The notes beneath the pieces were generated by a model, which saw only the letters and a program-made list of their open reading frames with translations, had not been told where the DNA came from and did not search any database. A program made the translations under genes and the position numbers. A stretch of DNA of 37,492 nt, taken from assembly GCA_001804865.1 (NCBI GenBank), contig MHBK01000043.1, forward strand, positions 87,679 through 125,170, read 5' to 3'. Shown one piece after another: positions 19,910 through 28,423 of this stretch. Source of the stretch: Lentisphaerae bacterium GWF2_57_35. Lineage in GTDB: Bacteria > Verrucomicrobiota > Kiritimatiellia > CAIQIC01 > GWF2-57-35. Each line of letters starts with the position of its first letter. Position 1 is the stretch's first letter.

Positions 19910-19977
19910 AGGTGGCCCGGCTTCTCCCTGCCCGAACGCTTCGCGTAGCGAAGCGCAGGCGGGCGAAGACGGGCTTC
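19910..19977 (+). repeat. AGGTGGCCCGGC-type palindromic repeat, copy 2
   Basis: This 68-bp element has an internal hairpin, CGCTTCGC-GTA-GCGAAGCG, and outer GCCCG...CGGGC arms. It matches the reverse of 9875-9941 closely. It lies between the convergent DUF4214-like and amidotransferase genes and may act as a terminator for both. Confidence 0.7.
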
Positions 19978-20033
19978 CCTGTTCATAATGAGGTTGCTTT
20001 TGCCAGGAAACGTTTGCTTGGGTGCTTAGGAGA

Positions 20034-20732
20034 TTACCCATCCAAGGCCGCCAGACGATCGAGCAACTGTTCCATCATGGCATGGGTTTTTTCGAAGCGG
20101 TGAGGATCGGCCAGCATGGCTTCGGCAGATTGGATGCTCGGCCCGGTTGTCAATTCATGCCCGCAATGTTCCATGATGGCGCGGGCCGATGTGTCCGTCA
20201 TCTCCAAGTGAAATTGCAGGGCTACAACCCGGTGGTCATAAATAAAAGCCTGGTTCTCGCAAACTGCGCTTCGGGCCACATGGATGGCTTCGGCCGGCTG
20301 GTTGAAGGTGTCGCCATGCCAATGCAACACGTCGAGCTTGGGCGGGAACCCCGCAAACATCTTGGATTTCAGCGCGTGATCCGTGAGCGCGACAGGAAAC
20401 CAGCCAATCTCTTTAACGGGATTGGGAACGACCTGAGCGCCCAGGACATCGGCAATCAGTTGCGCGCCCAGGCAAATGCCCAGCACGATTTTTCCGTCGG
20501 CAATGGCATTTTCGATCAGCTTCTTTTCCTGAACCAGCCAGGGATAAAGGTCGTGTTCGTAAACATTCATCGGCCCGCCCATCACCACCAGCCAATCGAA
20601 ATGACTGGTTCCGGGGAGGGCTTCGCCCAAGTCAAGACGAGTGGCGGTGAGCGTGTGCGATTTCCGTTGCGCCCAGTCCTGAATGAAGGCCGGTCCTTCA
20701 AACGCCACATGTTGAAGACAATGAATATTCAT
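20034..20732 (-). CDS. Class I glutamine amidotransferase-like protein
   Basis: The protein has 232 residues. The triad is C87 in GICLGAQL, H175 in LQFHLEMT and E177. GGPMNVYEHDLYPWL is typical of the GMP-synthase-like stand-alone family, which includes gamma-glutamyl hydrolase-type enzymes. A TTG at 20750 is in frame, but ATG 20732 gives the natural N-terminus (MNIHCLQHV); no good ribosome-binding site is present. It is divergent from the secretin-like gene, with 55 bp between starts. The physiological substrate is unknown. Confidence 0.85.
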   Translation of the reverse strand: MNIHCLQHVAFEGPAFIQDWAQRKSHTLTATRLDLGEALPGTSHFDWLVVMGGPMNVYEHDLYPWLVQEKKLIENAIADGKIVLGICLGAQLIADVLGAQVVPNPVKEIGWFPVALTDHALKSKMFAGFPPKLDVLHWHGDTFNQPAEAIHVARSAVCENQAFIYDHRVVALQFHLEMTDTSARAIMEHCGHELTTGPSIQSAEAMLADPHRFEKTHAMMEQLLDRLAALDG

Positions 20733-20752
20733 GCGTTGGCGGTATATCAAGT

Positions 20753-20781
20753 TTGTCGCCGGAATAGAAGCGTGTTATAGT
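20753..20781 (+). promoter_or_regulatory. Promoter predicted to give a leaderless mRNA
   Basis: TTGTCG (20753-20758) and TATAGT (20776-20781) have the optimal 17-bp spacer. The -10 box ends six bases ahead of the ATG at 20788, so transcription would start at or within a base of the start codon. No ribosome-binding site exists there. Confidence 0.6.
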
Positions 20782-20787
20782 GTGTCT

Positions 20788-21636
20788 ATGAAAGTACTTG
20801 CAGCATTCATGCTGGCATTGATTCTCTTTTGCAACGCCCTTGCACAATCCGTCGAACCTACCCGATTCGAGATCTATCCCGTTCCCTTTGCCGATTTGAA
20901 TGCCGCCGAGGAATCGGTGCGCGCTCTGGTAGGCAAGGACGACAGCGTGGTGGTCGATGCGCGAAACCGCCGCCTGCTCGTCGTGACGACGGCGGAGCGG
21001 CATGCCCGGGTGGCCGAGTGGATGAACAAGCTCAATGTCGTGCCCTGCAATGTCCGCATCGACGTTGAATTCCGCGGCGCCTCGCACGAGCGCAGCCAGG
21101 GCGTATCGGTGAACGCCGCCGTCGAGGTGGATCGGCAAGAGAGCCTGTCGGGCACGACCTTCAAGGTAAAGCCCCGGATTCGAAACGAAACCGTCAGCCT
21201 CTCGTCCCGCGTCAGTCAGTCGCTGCTGGTCGCCAGCGGCCGCGAAGGGCGGATAGAGGTCGGGGAGCGCGTGCCCTATCTGGAATGGATCGAAGACTGG
21301 GGCCTGCGTCACGGACTCCTCCAGCAACGGCTCAACTGGCAGCGTGTCGGGGCCAGCTTGGTGGTCGAACCGCTCGTGGTGGGCGAGGGACCCACCGTTC
21401 GCGTCCGGTTGACGCCCGAACTCAGCGGCTTGGTCGACGGGAATCCCTACCGGCTTCGCTTTGCACGCGTCTCGACCGAAGTCGTCGTCACCGATGGCAT
21501 GACCTTTCAAATCGGGGGCATGGACAAAGACCGCGAGTTCTTCTCCCGGTTCCTGGTGGGCGCCGACAACAACGGCGTTCAACAAACGATGGACATTTAT
21601 CTCACACCGCATATAGTCCATCCCGTGCCGCGTTGA
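20788..21636 (+). CDS. Short secretin-like periplasmic protein
   Basis: The protein has 282 residues with a signal peptide at 1-19 (ending NALAQ). Residues about 25-90 look like a secretin N-domain (YPVPFADLNAAEESVRALVG...VVVDARNRRLLVVTT). The remainder has secretin-core-like features: VGERVPYLEWIED, VRVRLTPELSGL and TDGMTFQIGGMDKDREFF, then ...YLTPHIVHPVPR. It is much shorter than true secretins (usually over 500 residues) and lacks several N-domains, so it may be a small or specialised channel or a regulator of one. It starts on a probably leaderless mRNA. The outer-membrane-like gene follows 45 bases later. Confidence 0.7.
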   Translation: MKVLAAFMLALILFCNALAQSVEPTRFEIYPVPFADLNAAEESVRALVGKDDSVVVDARNRRLLVVTTAERHARVAEWMNKLNVVPCNVRIDVEFRGASHERSQGVSVNAAVEVDRQESLSGTTFKVKPRIRNETVSLSSRVSQSLLVASGREGRIEVGERVPYLEWIEDWGLRHGLLQQRLNWQRVGASLVVEPLVVGEGPTVRVRLTPELSGLVDGNPYRLRFARVSTEVVVTDGMTFQIGGMDKDREFFSRFLVGADNNGVQQTMDIYLTPHIVHPVPR

Positions 21637-21681
21637 GGGAGAAAGCAGCCGGAAAAACCCGTGAATAACTAGGCGTGTCGT

Positions 21682-22575
21682 ATGAATTTTTTTCGCCAAA
21701 AATCGGTTGGTTGGTCGTTCCTTTGCCTGGTCCTGTCCGTCGCGTCGGCCGTGGCCCAGTCGAGTTCGTATCCGTTTTGCCAGTTTCTGGATCGCGAGGA
21801 CGAGCCGTACGGCGAAGGCTATCTGGGCTACACCCTGCAAGCGGACGTCGAGGTCCCGGAGGAAGTGGACGCCAATCGTTTGGGCTTCCTGGATTTTTAT
21901 GCCGGCGGCGGCTTCCTGTATTTCGAAACTGCGGTCGGCGATTTTGACATCCGGGGCGCCTTGGACGGCTATGTGTTTGTCGACGGCGGCGGCCTGCGTC
22001 TGCCGGATCAGGTGGGTACGGCCAAGCTGGGCCTGCAATATCTCTGGCGCGACTACAACGGATTATCTTTGCGCGTCGACGCCTGGCCAGGGATCTATTC
22101 CGACTGGCAGGATGTCGACGGCGGCGACTTGTTCATGCCGTTCGGATTCTCCGCCATCTGGGCCATTAACCCCCAGCTCGCCGCGCTGGCGGGCTTCGAG
22201 ATTTATCCCGAATTCCAGCGCGAAATCGATCCGCGCATCGGCCTGCGTTGGGCGCCGATCGATGCCCTGACGATCGATCTCGCCTATCCCGAATCGCGCA
22301 TCACGCTTTATCCAAACCTCGAATGGGAGATTTATGCCGGCGCCAGCATGATCAAAACCCTGGAATGGCAATTGAAACGTAGCGACGAACGAGAACACCT
22401 CATGCTCGACGAAAACCGCGTCTTCGCCGGCATCGGCAAACTTCTGCTTAACGATTTGAAACTGATCGTCGAAGCCGGCCAGGTCTTCGATCACGAACTC
22501 GACTTCGAAAACGGCGCAGCCATCCCCATCGAAGACGCCCTCTTTCTCCGCGCCGGCATCGCCGCCGTGTATTGA
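21682..22575 (+). CDS. Outer-membrane beta-barrel-like protein
   Basis: The protein has 297 residues with a signal peptide at 1-25 (ending SAVAQ). The mature part alternates hydrophobic and polar residues in about twelve predicted strands with frequent G and aromatic girdle residues (YAGGGFLYFETAVGDFDIRGAL, LRVDAWPGIYSDWQ, IYPEFQREIDPRIGLRW), and it ends in a hydrophobic strand with a terminal aromatic (LFLRAGIAAVY), as porin-like proteins do. The family is not recognised. It forms a likely pair with the secretin-like gene. Plus-strand transcription ends in the repeat-derived hairpin at 22740-22806. Confidence 0.7.
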   Translation: MNFFRQKSVGWSFLCLVLSVASAVAQSSSYPFCQFLDREDEPYGEGYLGYTLQADVEVPEEVDANRLGFLDFYAGGGFLYFETAVGDFDIRGALDGYVFVDGGGLRLPDQVGTAKLGLQYLWRDYNGLSLRVDAWPGIYSDWQDVDGGDLFMPFGFSAIWAINPQLAALAGFEIYPEFQREIDPRIGLRWAPIDALTIDLAYPESRITLYPNLEWEIYAGASMIKTLEWQLKRSDEREHLMLDENRVFAGIGKLLLNDLKLIVEAGQVFDHELDFENGAAIPIEDALFLRAGIAAVY

Positions 22576-22582
22576 TTTTCGG

Positions 22583-22628
22583 TTTTCCAATCATTGGAAA
22601 AATCGCGCGCCCATTTTCCAATGATTGG
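22583..22628. repeat. Paired TTTTCCAATnnTTGGAAAA palindromes
   Basis: Two copies of the palindrome, 22583-22601 and a shortened one at 22614-22628, are separated by a GC-rich link. Read on the minus strand, the whole unit matches the sequence embedded in arsR at 32798-32848. It touches the 60-bp-type repeat that begins at 22629. Confidence 0.8.
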
Positions 22629-22712
22629 TGGAGGGTCGCGCTCCGTCGCGACCGGATAAAACGAGGGGCGCCTAAAGAGAAAGAAGAGGTTCCGACAGAG
22701 CGGAACCCTCCA
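22629..22712. repeat. Double-hairpin repeat, copy a (long loop)
   Basis: It runs from TGGAGGGTCGCG to CGGAACCCTCCA. The left arm GTCGCG-ctccgt-CGCGAC and the right arm GGTTCCG-acagag-CGGAACC are each hairpins, and the two ends (GGAGGGT/ACCCTCC) also pair. The central spacer is longer than in the other two copies. Confidence 0.85.
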
Positions 22713-22739
22713 GGAGAGAAGAAAGAAGTCTTTGTCGTT

Positions 22740-22799
22740 TGGAGGGTCGCGCTCCGTCGCGACCGAAAAAAGAAGGTTCCGACAGAGCGGAACCCTCCA
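22740..22799. repeat. Double-hairpin repeat, copy b
   Basis: This 60-bp copy has the same two arms as 22629-22712 and 34238-34297. Its right-arm hairpin is followed by CTCCA and seven T (22800-22806), so it probably terminates plus-strand transcription after the outer-membrane-like gene. Confidence 0.85.
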
Positions 22800-22820
22800 T
22801 TTTTTTCGATTTATGTATAA

Positions 22821-22844
22821 AGCCGCCGCCTTGTGGCGGCGGCT
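22821..22844 (-). terminator. Terminator after pckG
   Basis: A perfect 10-bp stem (AGCCGCCGCC / GGCGGCGGCT) with a four-base loop lies 20 bases after the pckG stop. On the minus strand it ends in TTTAT. The hairpin is strong; the T tract is short. Confidence 0.6.
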
Positions 22845-22864
22845 ACAGCGACAGAAGGCTGACC

Positions 22865-24652
22865 TTACGCCTTCTTCAAACGTTGCTCGAGGGCATCCAC
22901 TTCGTCCTGCAATGCCTTGGGCAGGTGGCTGCCGAATTGCTCGTAGTGCTTGCGGATGTCCGGCACTTCCTTCAGCCAGCCCTGCACATCGACGCTCAAC
23001 AGTTCGCGCATATCTTCGGCGCCCACATCCAGTCCGGTGGTGTCGATCGCGCCCGGCGCGGGCAGAAAGCCGATCGGCGTTTCGACGGCTTGGGCGCTGC
23101 CTTCCACGCGCTCGAAGATCCATTTCAAGACGCGGCAGTTTTCGCCAAAGCCCGGCCAGAGCCATTTGCCGGTCGCGGATTTACGGAACCAATTCACATA
23201 GAAAATTTTCGGCATTTTCGCGTTTGCCGCCCGGCCCGGCATGGACAGCCAGTGCGCCAGGTAGTCGCCCATGTTGTAGCCGCAGAACGGCAGCATCGCC
23301 ATGGGATCGCGCCGGACCACTCCGACCGCGGCCATATTCGCGGCCGTGGTCTCGGAAGCCTGGACGGAGCCCAGGAAAGTACCGTTTTGCCAATTGAACG
23401 ATTCGAAAACCAGCGGGACTACGCTCGGACGCCGGCCGCCGAACAGGATGGCGGAAATCGGCACGCCGCGCGGATCTTCCCAGGCCGGATCGATCACCGG
23501 GCATTGGGCCGCCGGGGTCGTGTAGCGGGCGTTGGGATGCGCGGCTTTTTTACCGGAGCCCGGAGTCCAAGCCTCGCCTTGCCAGCTAAGCAGTTCTTCC
23601 GGCAACTCTTCGGACATTTCCTCCCACCAGACATCGCCGTCCGGCGTCTGCGCCACATTCGTGAAAATGGAGTTGGCCCGCAGCGTTTTCATGGCGTTGG
23701 GATTGGAACTCATGGAGGTGCCGGGCGCTACGCCAAAGAAACCGGCTTCGGGGTTGATGGCATAAAGCTGGCCGTCGGCGCCAAACTTCATCCAGGCGAT
23801 GTCGTCGCCGATGCACTCGGCTTTCCAGCCGGGAATCGTCGGGGTCAGCATGGCCAGATTGGTCTTGCCGCAGGCGCTCGGGAAGGCCGCCGCGACGTAG
23901 ATCTTTTTGCCTTGCGGATTGGTCAGGCCGAGAATGAGCATGTGTTCCGCCAGCCAGCCTTCCTGGCGGGCCATGAAGGAAGCGATGCGGAGCGCGAAGC
24001 ATTTCTTGCCCAGCAGGGCGTTTCCGCCGTAGCCGCTGCCGTACGACCAGATGGCGTGTTCCTCGGGGAAGTGGACGATATATTTATTGTCCACGTTGCA
24101 GGGCCAGGCGACATCCTTCTGGCCGGGCTGAAGCGGCACGCCGACGGTGTGAAGACAGGGAACGAAATCGCCCTCGCCGAGTTGATCGAGAACGGCTTGG
24201 CCCATGCGCGTCATGATCCGCATGTTGCAGACGACGTACGGGGAATCGGACAGCTCCACGCCGATGTGGGCGATCTCGGAACCGAGCGGGCCCATGCTGA
24301 AGGGGATGACGTACATCGTACGGCCCTTCATGCAGCCCTGGAACAGGCCGCGCAGCATCTGCTTCATTTCCGCCGGATCTTTCCAGTTGTTGTTGGGGCC
24401 GGCATCTTCCTTGTTGACGGTGCAGACAAACGTCCGGTCTTCCGAGCGGGCGACGTCCGCCGGATTGGAGCGGCAAAGATAGCTGTTGGGGCGCTTGCTG
24501 TCGTTCAAACGGACGAACGTTCCGTTTTTCACCATCAGCGCGGCCAGCTCGTCGTATTCCTTCTGCGAGCCATCGCACCAGCGAACTTGATCCGGAGTAC
24601 ACAACTCCGCCATTTCCTTAACCCACGCCTGCAGTTTCTGATTTTTCGTCAT
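22865..24652 (-). CDS. pckG: Phosphoenolpyruvate carboxykinase (GTP)
   Basis: The protein has 595 residues, full length for the GTP-dependent class. It interconverts oxaloacetate plus GTP with phosphoenolpyruvate plus GDP and CO2. The kinase-1a loop with the reactive cysteine is [12 protein letters not shown]; the metal-binding part is [25 protein letters not shown] and the C-terminal [15 protein letters not shown] are also characteristic. GGAGG lies 9 bases ahead of ATG 24652. It stands alone between convergent repeats and the HAD operon. The GTP class is common in PVC bacteria and in fermentative anaerobes, where it can run toward oxaloacetate; the direction here is inference. Confidence 0.97.
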   Translation of the reverse strand: MTKNQKLQAWVKEMAELCTPDQVRWCDGSQKEYDELAALMVKNGTFVRLNDSKRPNSYLCRSNPADVARSEDRTFVCTVNKEDAGPNNNWKDPAEMKQMLRGLFQGCMKGRTMYVIPFSMGPLGSEIAHIGVELSDSPYVVCNMRIMTRMGQAVLDQLGEGDFVPCLHTVGVPLQPGQKDVAWPCNVDNKYIVHFPEEHAIWSYGSGYGGNALLGKKCFALRIASFMARQEGWLAEHMLILGLTNPQGKKIYVAAAFPSACGKTNLAMLTPTIPGWKAECIGDDIAWMKFGADGQLYAINPEAGFFGVAPGTSMSSNPNAMKTLRANSIFTNVAQTPDGDVWWEEMSEELPEELLSWQGEAWTPGSGKKAAHPNARYTTPAAQCPVIDPAWEDPRGVPISAILFGGRRPSVVPLVFESFNWQNGTFLGSVQASETTAANMAAVGVVRRDPMAMLPFCGYNMGDYLAHWLSMPGRAANAKMPKIFYVNWFRKSATGKWLWPGFGENCRVLKWIFERVEGSAQAVETPIGFLPAPGAIDTTGLDVGAEDMRELLSVDVQGWLKEVPDIRKHYEQFGSHLPKALQDEVDALEQRLKKA

Positions 24653-24769
24653 GATGCACGTCCTCCATTAAGTCATGTCTACCGGCAAGCGCCTGTACAA
24701 GGCTCTAAGCCGCCTGAGCGGGCGAGACTATCGTCGAAAAAAGAACTGCGCAAGCCAAAAGGTCGAAAA

Positions 24770-25390
24770 TTAATCCGCCAGTAACGGTCGAATGGCCTGT
24801 ATGGCCTGAGTCGGATTCTCGTAGAGAATCGAACGAATCCCCGCGGCGCGACCGCCTGCGACGTTTTCGGGCCGGTCGTCGAGCAGGACGCACTCCGCCG
24901 CAACGAGCCCGAATTTCTTCAAGGCCTGCTCGTAAAACTCCCGCTCGGGTTTCACTGCGCCGATGTAACAGGAGACGGCATCGTCCTTGAAAAATTTCAA
25001 CGACGGATAAAGATCGTAGATCAGCGGCACATGCAACGGACCGGCATTAGTCACAAAGTAAATGTCATGCGTTTTCGCCAGGTCTCTCGCAAAATCCAGC
25101 ATGGGCTTGTTTTCGGAAAAGATGCTGCACCAAATCGCGCGGAACTGCTCGAACGTGCCGTGAAATCCCGTTTTGGCGGCAAAATGCCGGAAGAACGGGT
25201 CGATGCCGACGCGCCCGCATTCGAAATCGGCCATCACCGGATCGCGCTCCGCCAGATGAAAAAAATCGTGACCGCCCGTGCCTTTATCGAGATCGCAAAG
25301 CGGTTCAATCCGTTTCAGCGCGTCGTCGTAATGGATATTTAAAAGGACGACGCCGATATCGAAAAGAAAATGGAGATGGGCGTTTTTCAT
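24770..25390 (-). CDS. HAD-superfamily hydrolase, YihX-like
   Basis: The protein has 206 residues. Motif I LFDIGVVLLNIHY has the nucleophile aspartate but glycine at the +2 position, as in YihX and related FDxGxVL enzymes. FVTNAG is motif II, KPEREFYEQAL motif III, and LLDDRPENVAGGRAAG motif IV. It probably dephosphorylates a small sugar phosphate; alpha-glucose-1-phosphate is the substrate of YihX. Its ATG overlaps the stop of the nucleotidyltransferase gene as ATGA, so it is translationally coupled to the operon below. Whether it takes part in that module is unknown. Confidence 0.87.
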   Translation of the reverse strand: MKNAHLHFLFDIGVVLLNIHYDDALKRIEPLCDLDKGTGGHDFFHLAERDPVMADFECGRVGIDPFFRHFAAKTGFHGTFEQFRAIWCSIFSENKPMLDFARDLAKTHDIYFVTNAGPLHVPLIYDLYPSLKFFKDDAVSCYIGAVKPEREFYEQALKKFGLVAAECVLLDDRPENVAGGRAAGIRSILYENPTQAIQAIRPLLAD

Positions 25391-25860
25391 GATCGATCCT
25401 TTCCCTGTGCAACCAGGGCATCCCGAAGAACAGGCAACACGATACGGTCTTTCTGACGATTGGCGGCTTTCTTGCTGGCAATGACCCGCTCCAAAGGCAG
25501 GACTTTGACCTTGAATCCTTCCAGTGGGATTTCCAGCGCGTTGTTCGCTTCTTTATCGAACGATTCAAGTCCATGCATGTGCGTCACGATATCGAACAAC
25601 TCAACCGCCTCCCCCGCGAATAGCGGAGGCGTTTGCGTAGATGTCCATGGCGGCACATACGTCCCGCCCACTTTCTTCAGGGCCTTGAGAATTCCGGGAT
25701 GCCTCAAGTCCTTAAACCACAGATCCACATCCTGTGTAACCACGGGCGCCCCCTGCAACGCGGCGCTCGACAGACCGACGATCATAAAAGGCACTTTGTT
25801 CTTTATCAGCTCTTTCAGAAACGCGAGTTCAGGGCCGGCAAATATGATGTTACGACGCAC
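25387..25860 (-). CDS. Nucleotidyltransferase-fold protein (AbiEii/MNT-like)
   Basis: The protein has 157 residues. VGLSSAALQGAPVVTQDVDLWF (about 28-49) is the glycine-serine plus DxD active-site segment of the nucleotidyltransferase superfamily, and VLPLERVIASKKAANRQKDRIVLPVL (about 122-147) is the C-terminal part seen in AbiEii/DUF6036-type proteins. Such enzymes are often toxins that modify tRNA or proteins. The start is GTG at 25860, overlapping the HTH gene by 11 bases, with GAAAGG ahead. An upstream HTH partner and an autoregulation-type operator fit a toxin-antitoxin pair, but toxicity is inference. Confidence 0.75.
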   Translation of the reverse strand: MRRNIIFAGPELAFLKELIKNKVPFMIVGLSSAALQGAPVVTQDVDLWFKDLRHPGILKALKKVGGTYVPPWTSTQTPPLFAGEAVELFDIVTHMHGLESFDKEANNALEIPLEGFKVKVLPLERVIASKKAANRQKDRIVLPVLRDALVAQGKDRS

Positions 25861-26203
25861 GGATCAAGGCCTTTCTCAACCGCTCTATCGGTTCATGACG
25901 CAGCAGAATCAGGGTGTGCCTCACGTTCTCCGGATTGGCGCCCTTGTAGCGCGCGGCCAGCTCCGCCGCCGATGCCGCGATTTGCGTCATCTCCTCCGAG
26001 AGGCGTTGCTCGTCTATCAACACTTTGCTGGGGCAAACCCCCAGCGCTCGCGCCAGGTTGCGGATGGAGGCCGGAAGAAGTTCGTCCTTTCTCGCCAGCG
26101 AATAGTATGCCGTTCGGCTGACTTTTGCTTTTTCCAGCAGTTGGCCGAGGCCCAGACCCCGCTCGGCGCACATTTTCTGGATGGTTGTCGTGTCTAGCTT
26201 CAT
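25850..26203 (-). CDS. XRE-family HTH regulator, possible antitoxin
   Basis: The protein has 117 residues. The N-terminal helix-turn-helix covers about 5-60 (ERGLGLGQLLEKAKVSRTAYYSLARKDELLPASIRNLARALGV), the Cro/C1 pattern. The C-terminal half is helical with no recognised domain and may contact the partner protein. The start ATG 26203 lacks a ribosome-binding site and sits seven bases after the predicted -10 box, so the mRNA is probably leaderless. It is followed, overlapping, by the nucleotidyltransferase gene. It probably represses its own promoter through the palindrome at 26214-26230. Confidence 0.8.
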   Translation of the reverse strand: MKLDTTTIQKMCAERGLGLGQLLEKAKVSRTAYYSLARKDELLPASIRNLARALGVCPSKVLIDEQRLSEEMTQIAASAAELAARYKGANPENVRHTLILLRHEPIERLRKALIRAS

Positions 26204-26210
26204 CTTAATA

Positions 26211-26240
26211 AAAGTACTAATATTTAGTACATTATGTCAA
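26211..26240 (-). promoter_or_regulatory. Promoter and operator of the HTH-nucleotidyltransferase operon
   Basis: TTGACA (26240-26235) and TACTTT (26216-26211) have an 18-bp spacer. Within it lies a perfect palindrome, GTACTAA-TAT-TTAGTAC (26214-26230), which reaches into the -10 box. A repressor bound there would block RNA polymerase. The -10 box is seven bases from the start codon. Confidence 0.75.
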
Positions 26241-26265
26241 GAGAGGTTCTTTGTCGCTCAATCTT

Positions 26266-27447
<1,182 letters not shown>

Positions 27448-27499
27448 AACCGTTCCTTCCTTCTTTATCCGCGGGACTCCTTCTGAAAAGGAAAGAGTA

Positions 27500-27533
27500 G
27501 CCCCACGGATGGCAAAGCGTCCCACGGATAAAG
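27500..27533 (-). repeat. Left inverted repeat of the GxxExxY cassette
   Basis: These 34 bases match 28376-28409 in opposite orientation with one mismatch. The unit itself contains two ATCCGTGGG motifs. A single motif also occurs at 27464-27476 (TTATCCGCGGGAC) and at 36991-37008. Confidence 0.85.
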
Positions 27534-27540
27534 AAATTTG

Positions 27541-28329
27541 TTATAAAGCCGCCAATCCGTCGATTTGTGCCGTTGTCTTGCCAAAATTTGCCGCAATGCC
27601 CCATTTGATTCCCAAACTTTTCATGAAGGATAGGCCGCGTTTGATGTTGAACTCGTTGTCGTCAAAAAGAGCGGTGAAAACAATCAGGATTTGATTCTCA
27701 ACCACAAGGCAATCAAACGACGTTTCGGCAATGGGTTGCCCTTTATATAGGGCGACGCCAACAGGCGACCTATTGCAGCTCATGCCGCGTTTGTTCAGTC
27801 CAAAAAGAATGAGCTTGGTGAGGACCTCCGTTCCATATCCTGTCTGCTGCAACTTAAATATATCCTGTAAAACACTCCTGATTCTGCTGCCCAAGCTTCG
27901 TTCTTCGCCCTCAATCCGGCCTTCCCAGTGCTTCCAGTTCTCGCTCCATTCAGAATGCGCGCTGTTATAAATGATTCGTTCAACTTGTACCCGTGCGAGT
28001 CCCATATTGGCCAACAGCCCCAGTTTGTCAGATCTCCTCTTTAAATAGTTAAATATTTGGACATGTTCTTCGTCACGCAAAAAGCGGGGTTCAGCTTTGA
28101 GCTCTATGGTAATGGCATCCCATGCCACAATATCAGGATACAAAACATGAGCAACTTCACTATCGAACAATAGACTGTGTGGGACTTTACTGGCATGAGG
28201 CACCTCATGTTCCGTCAGCCAAAGGACAAACGCCTTGTGATAGGCCTCTTCATGACAACCGAGCCCCACTTCATTCTGCACTTCAAACAACCCTCTAATA
28301 AGAATCTCGGTCTTATCCCCATAAATCAT
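27541..28329 (-). CDS. GxxExxY protein, double-domain form
   Basis: The protein has 262 residues. The GxxExxY motif is G24-C-H-E27-E-A-Y30, and the PD-(D/E)xK-type nuclease core is D66 with E76-L77-K78 (YPDIVAWDAITIELKA); QIFNYLKRRSDKLGLLANMG is the usual end of the domain. A linker of about 60 residues leads to a second copy that is degenerate: DCLVVENQILIVFTAL stands where D...E-x-K should be, but LGIKWGIAANFGK is preserved. Single-domain members are about 120-130 residues, so this looks like a duplication with one dead half. It lies in the same strand as the ars genes between arsM and acr3, flanked by inverted repeats. The cellular role of the family is not known. Confidence 0.85.
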   Translation of the reverse strand: MIYGDKTEILIRGLFEVQNEVGLGCHEEAYHKAFVLWLTEHEVPHASKVPHSLLFDSEVAHVLYPDIVAWDAITIELKAEPRFLRDEEHVQIFNYLKRRSDKLGLLANMGLARVQVERIIYNSAHSEWSENWKHWEGRIEGEERSLGSRIRSVLQDIFKLQQTGYGTEVLTKLILFGLNKRGMSCNRSPVGVALYKGQPIAETSFDCLVVENQILIVFTALFDDNEFNIKRGLSFMKSLGIKWGIAANFGKTTAQIDGLAAL

Positions 28330-28375
28330 GCCAAACCTCCCCTGAACGTATATCTTCAGCCCTGAGCTTTCCCCT

Positions 28376-28409
28376 CTTCATCCGTGGGACGCTTTGCCAT
28401 CCGTGGGGC
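28376..28409 (+). repeat. Right inverted repeat of the GxxExxY cassette
   Basis: This is the partner of 27500-27533, with 33 of 34 bases identical in inverted orientation. It ends 15 bases before the arsM stop codon, so it lies between the two genes. Confidence 0.85.
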
Positions 28410-28423
28410 CAACTCTCTTCGTC

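Noticed and set aside
22739..24784. Long open frame opposite pckG
   Set aside because: It begins in a palindromic repeat and runs antisense to pckG; no domain is visible.
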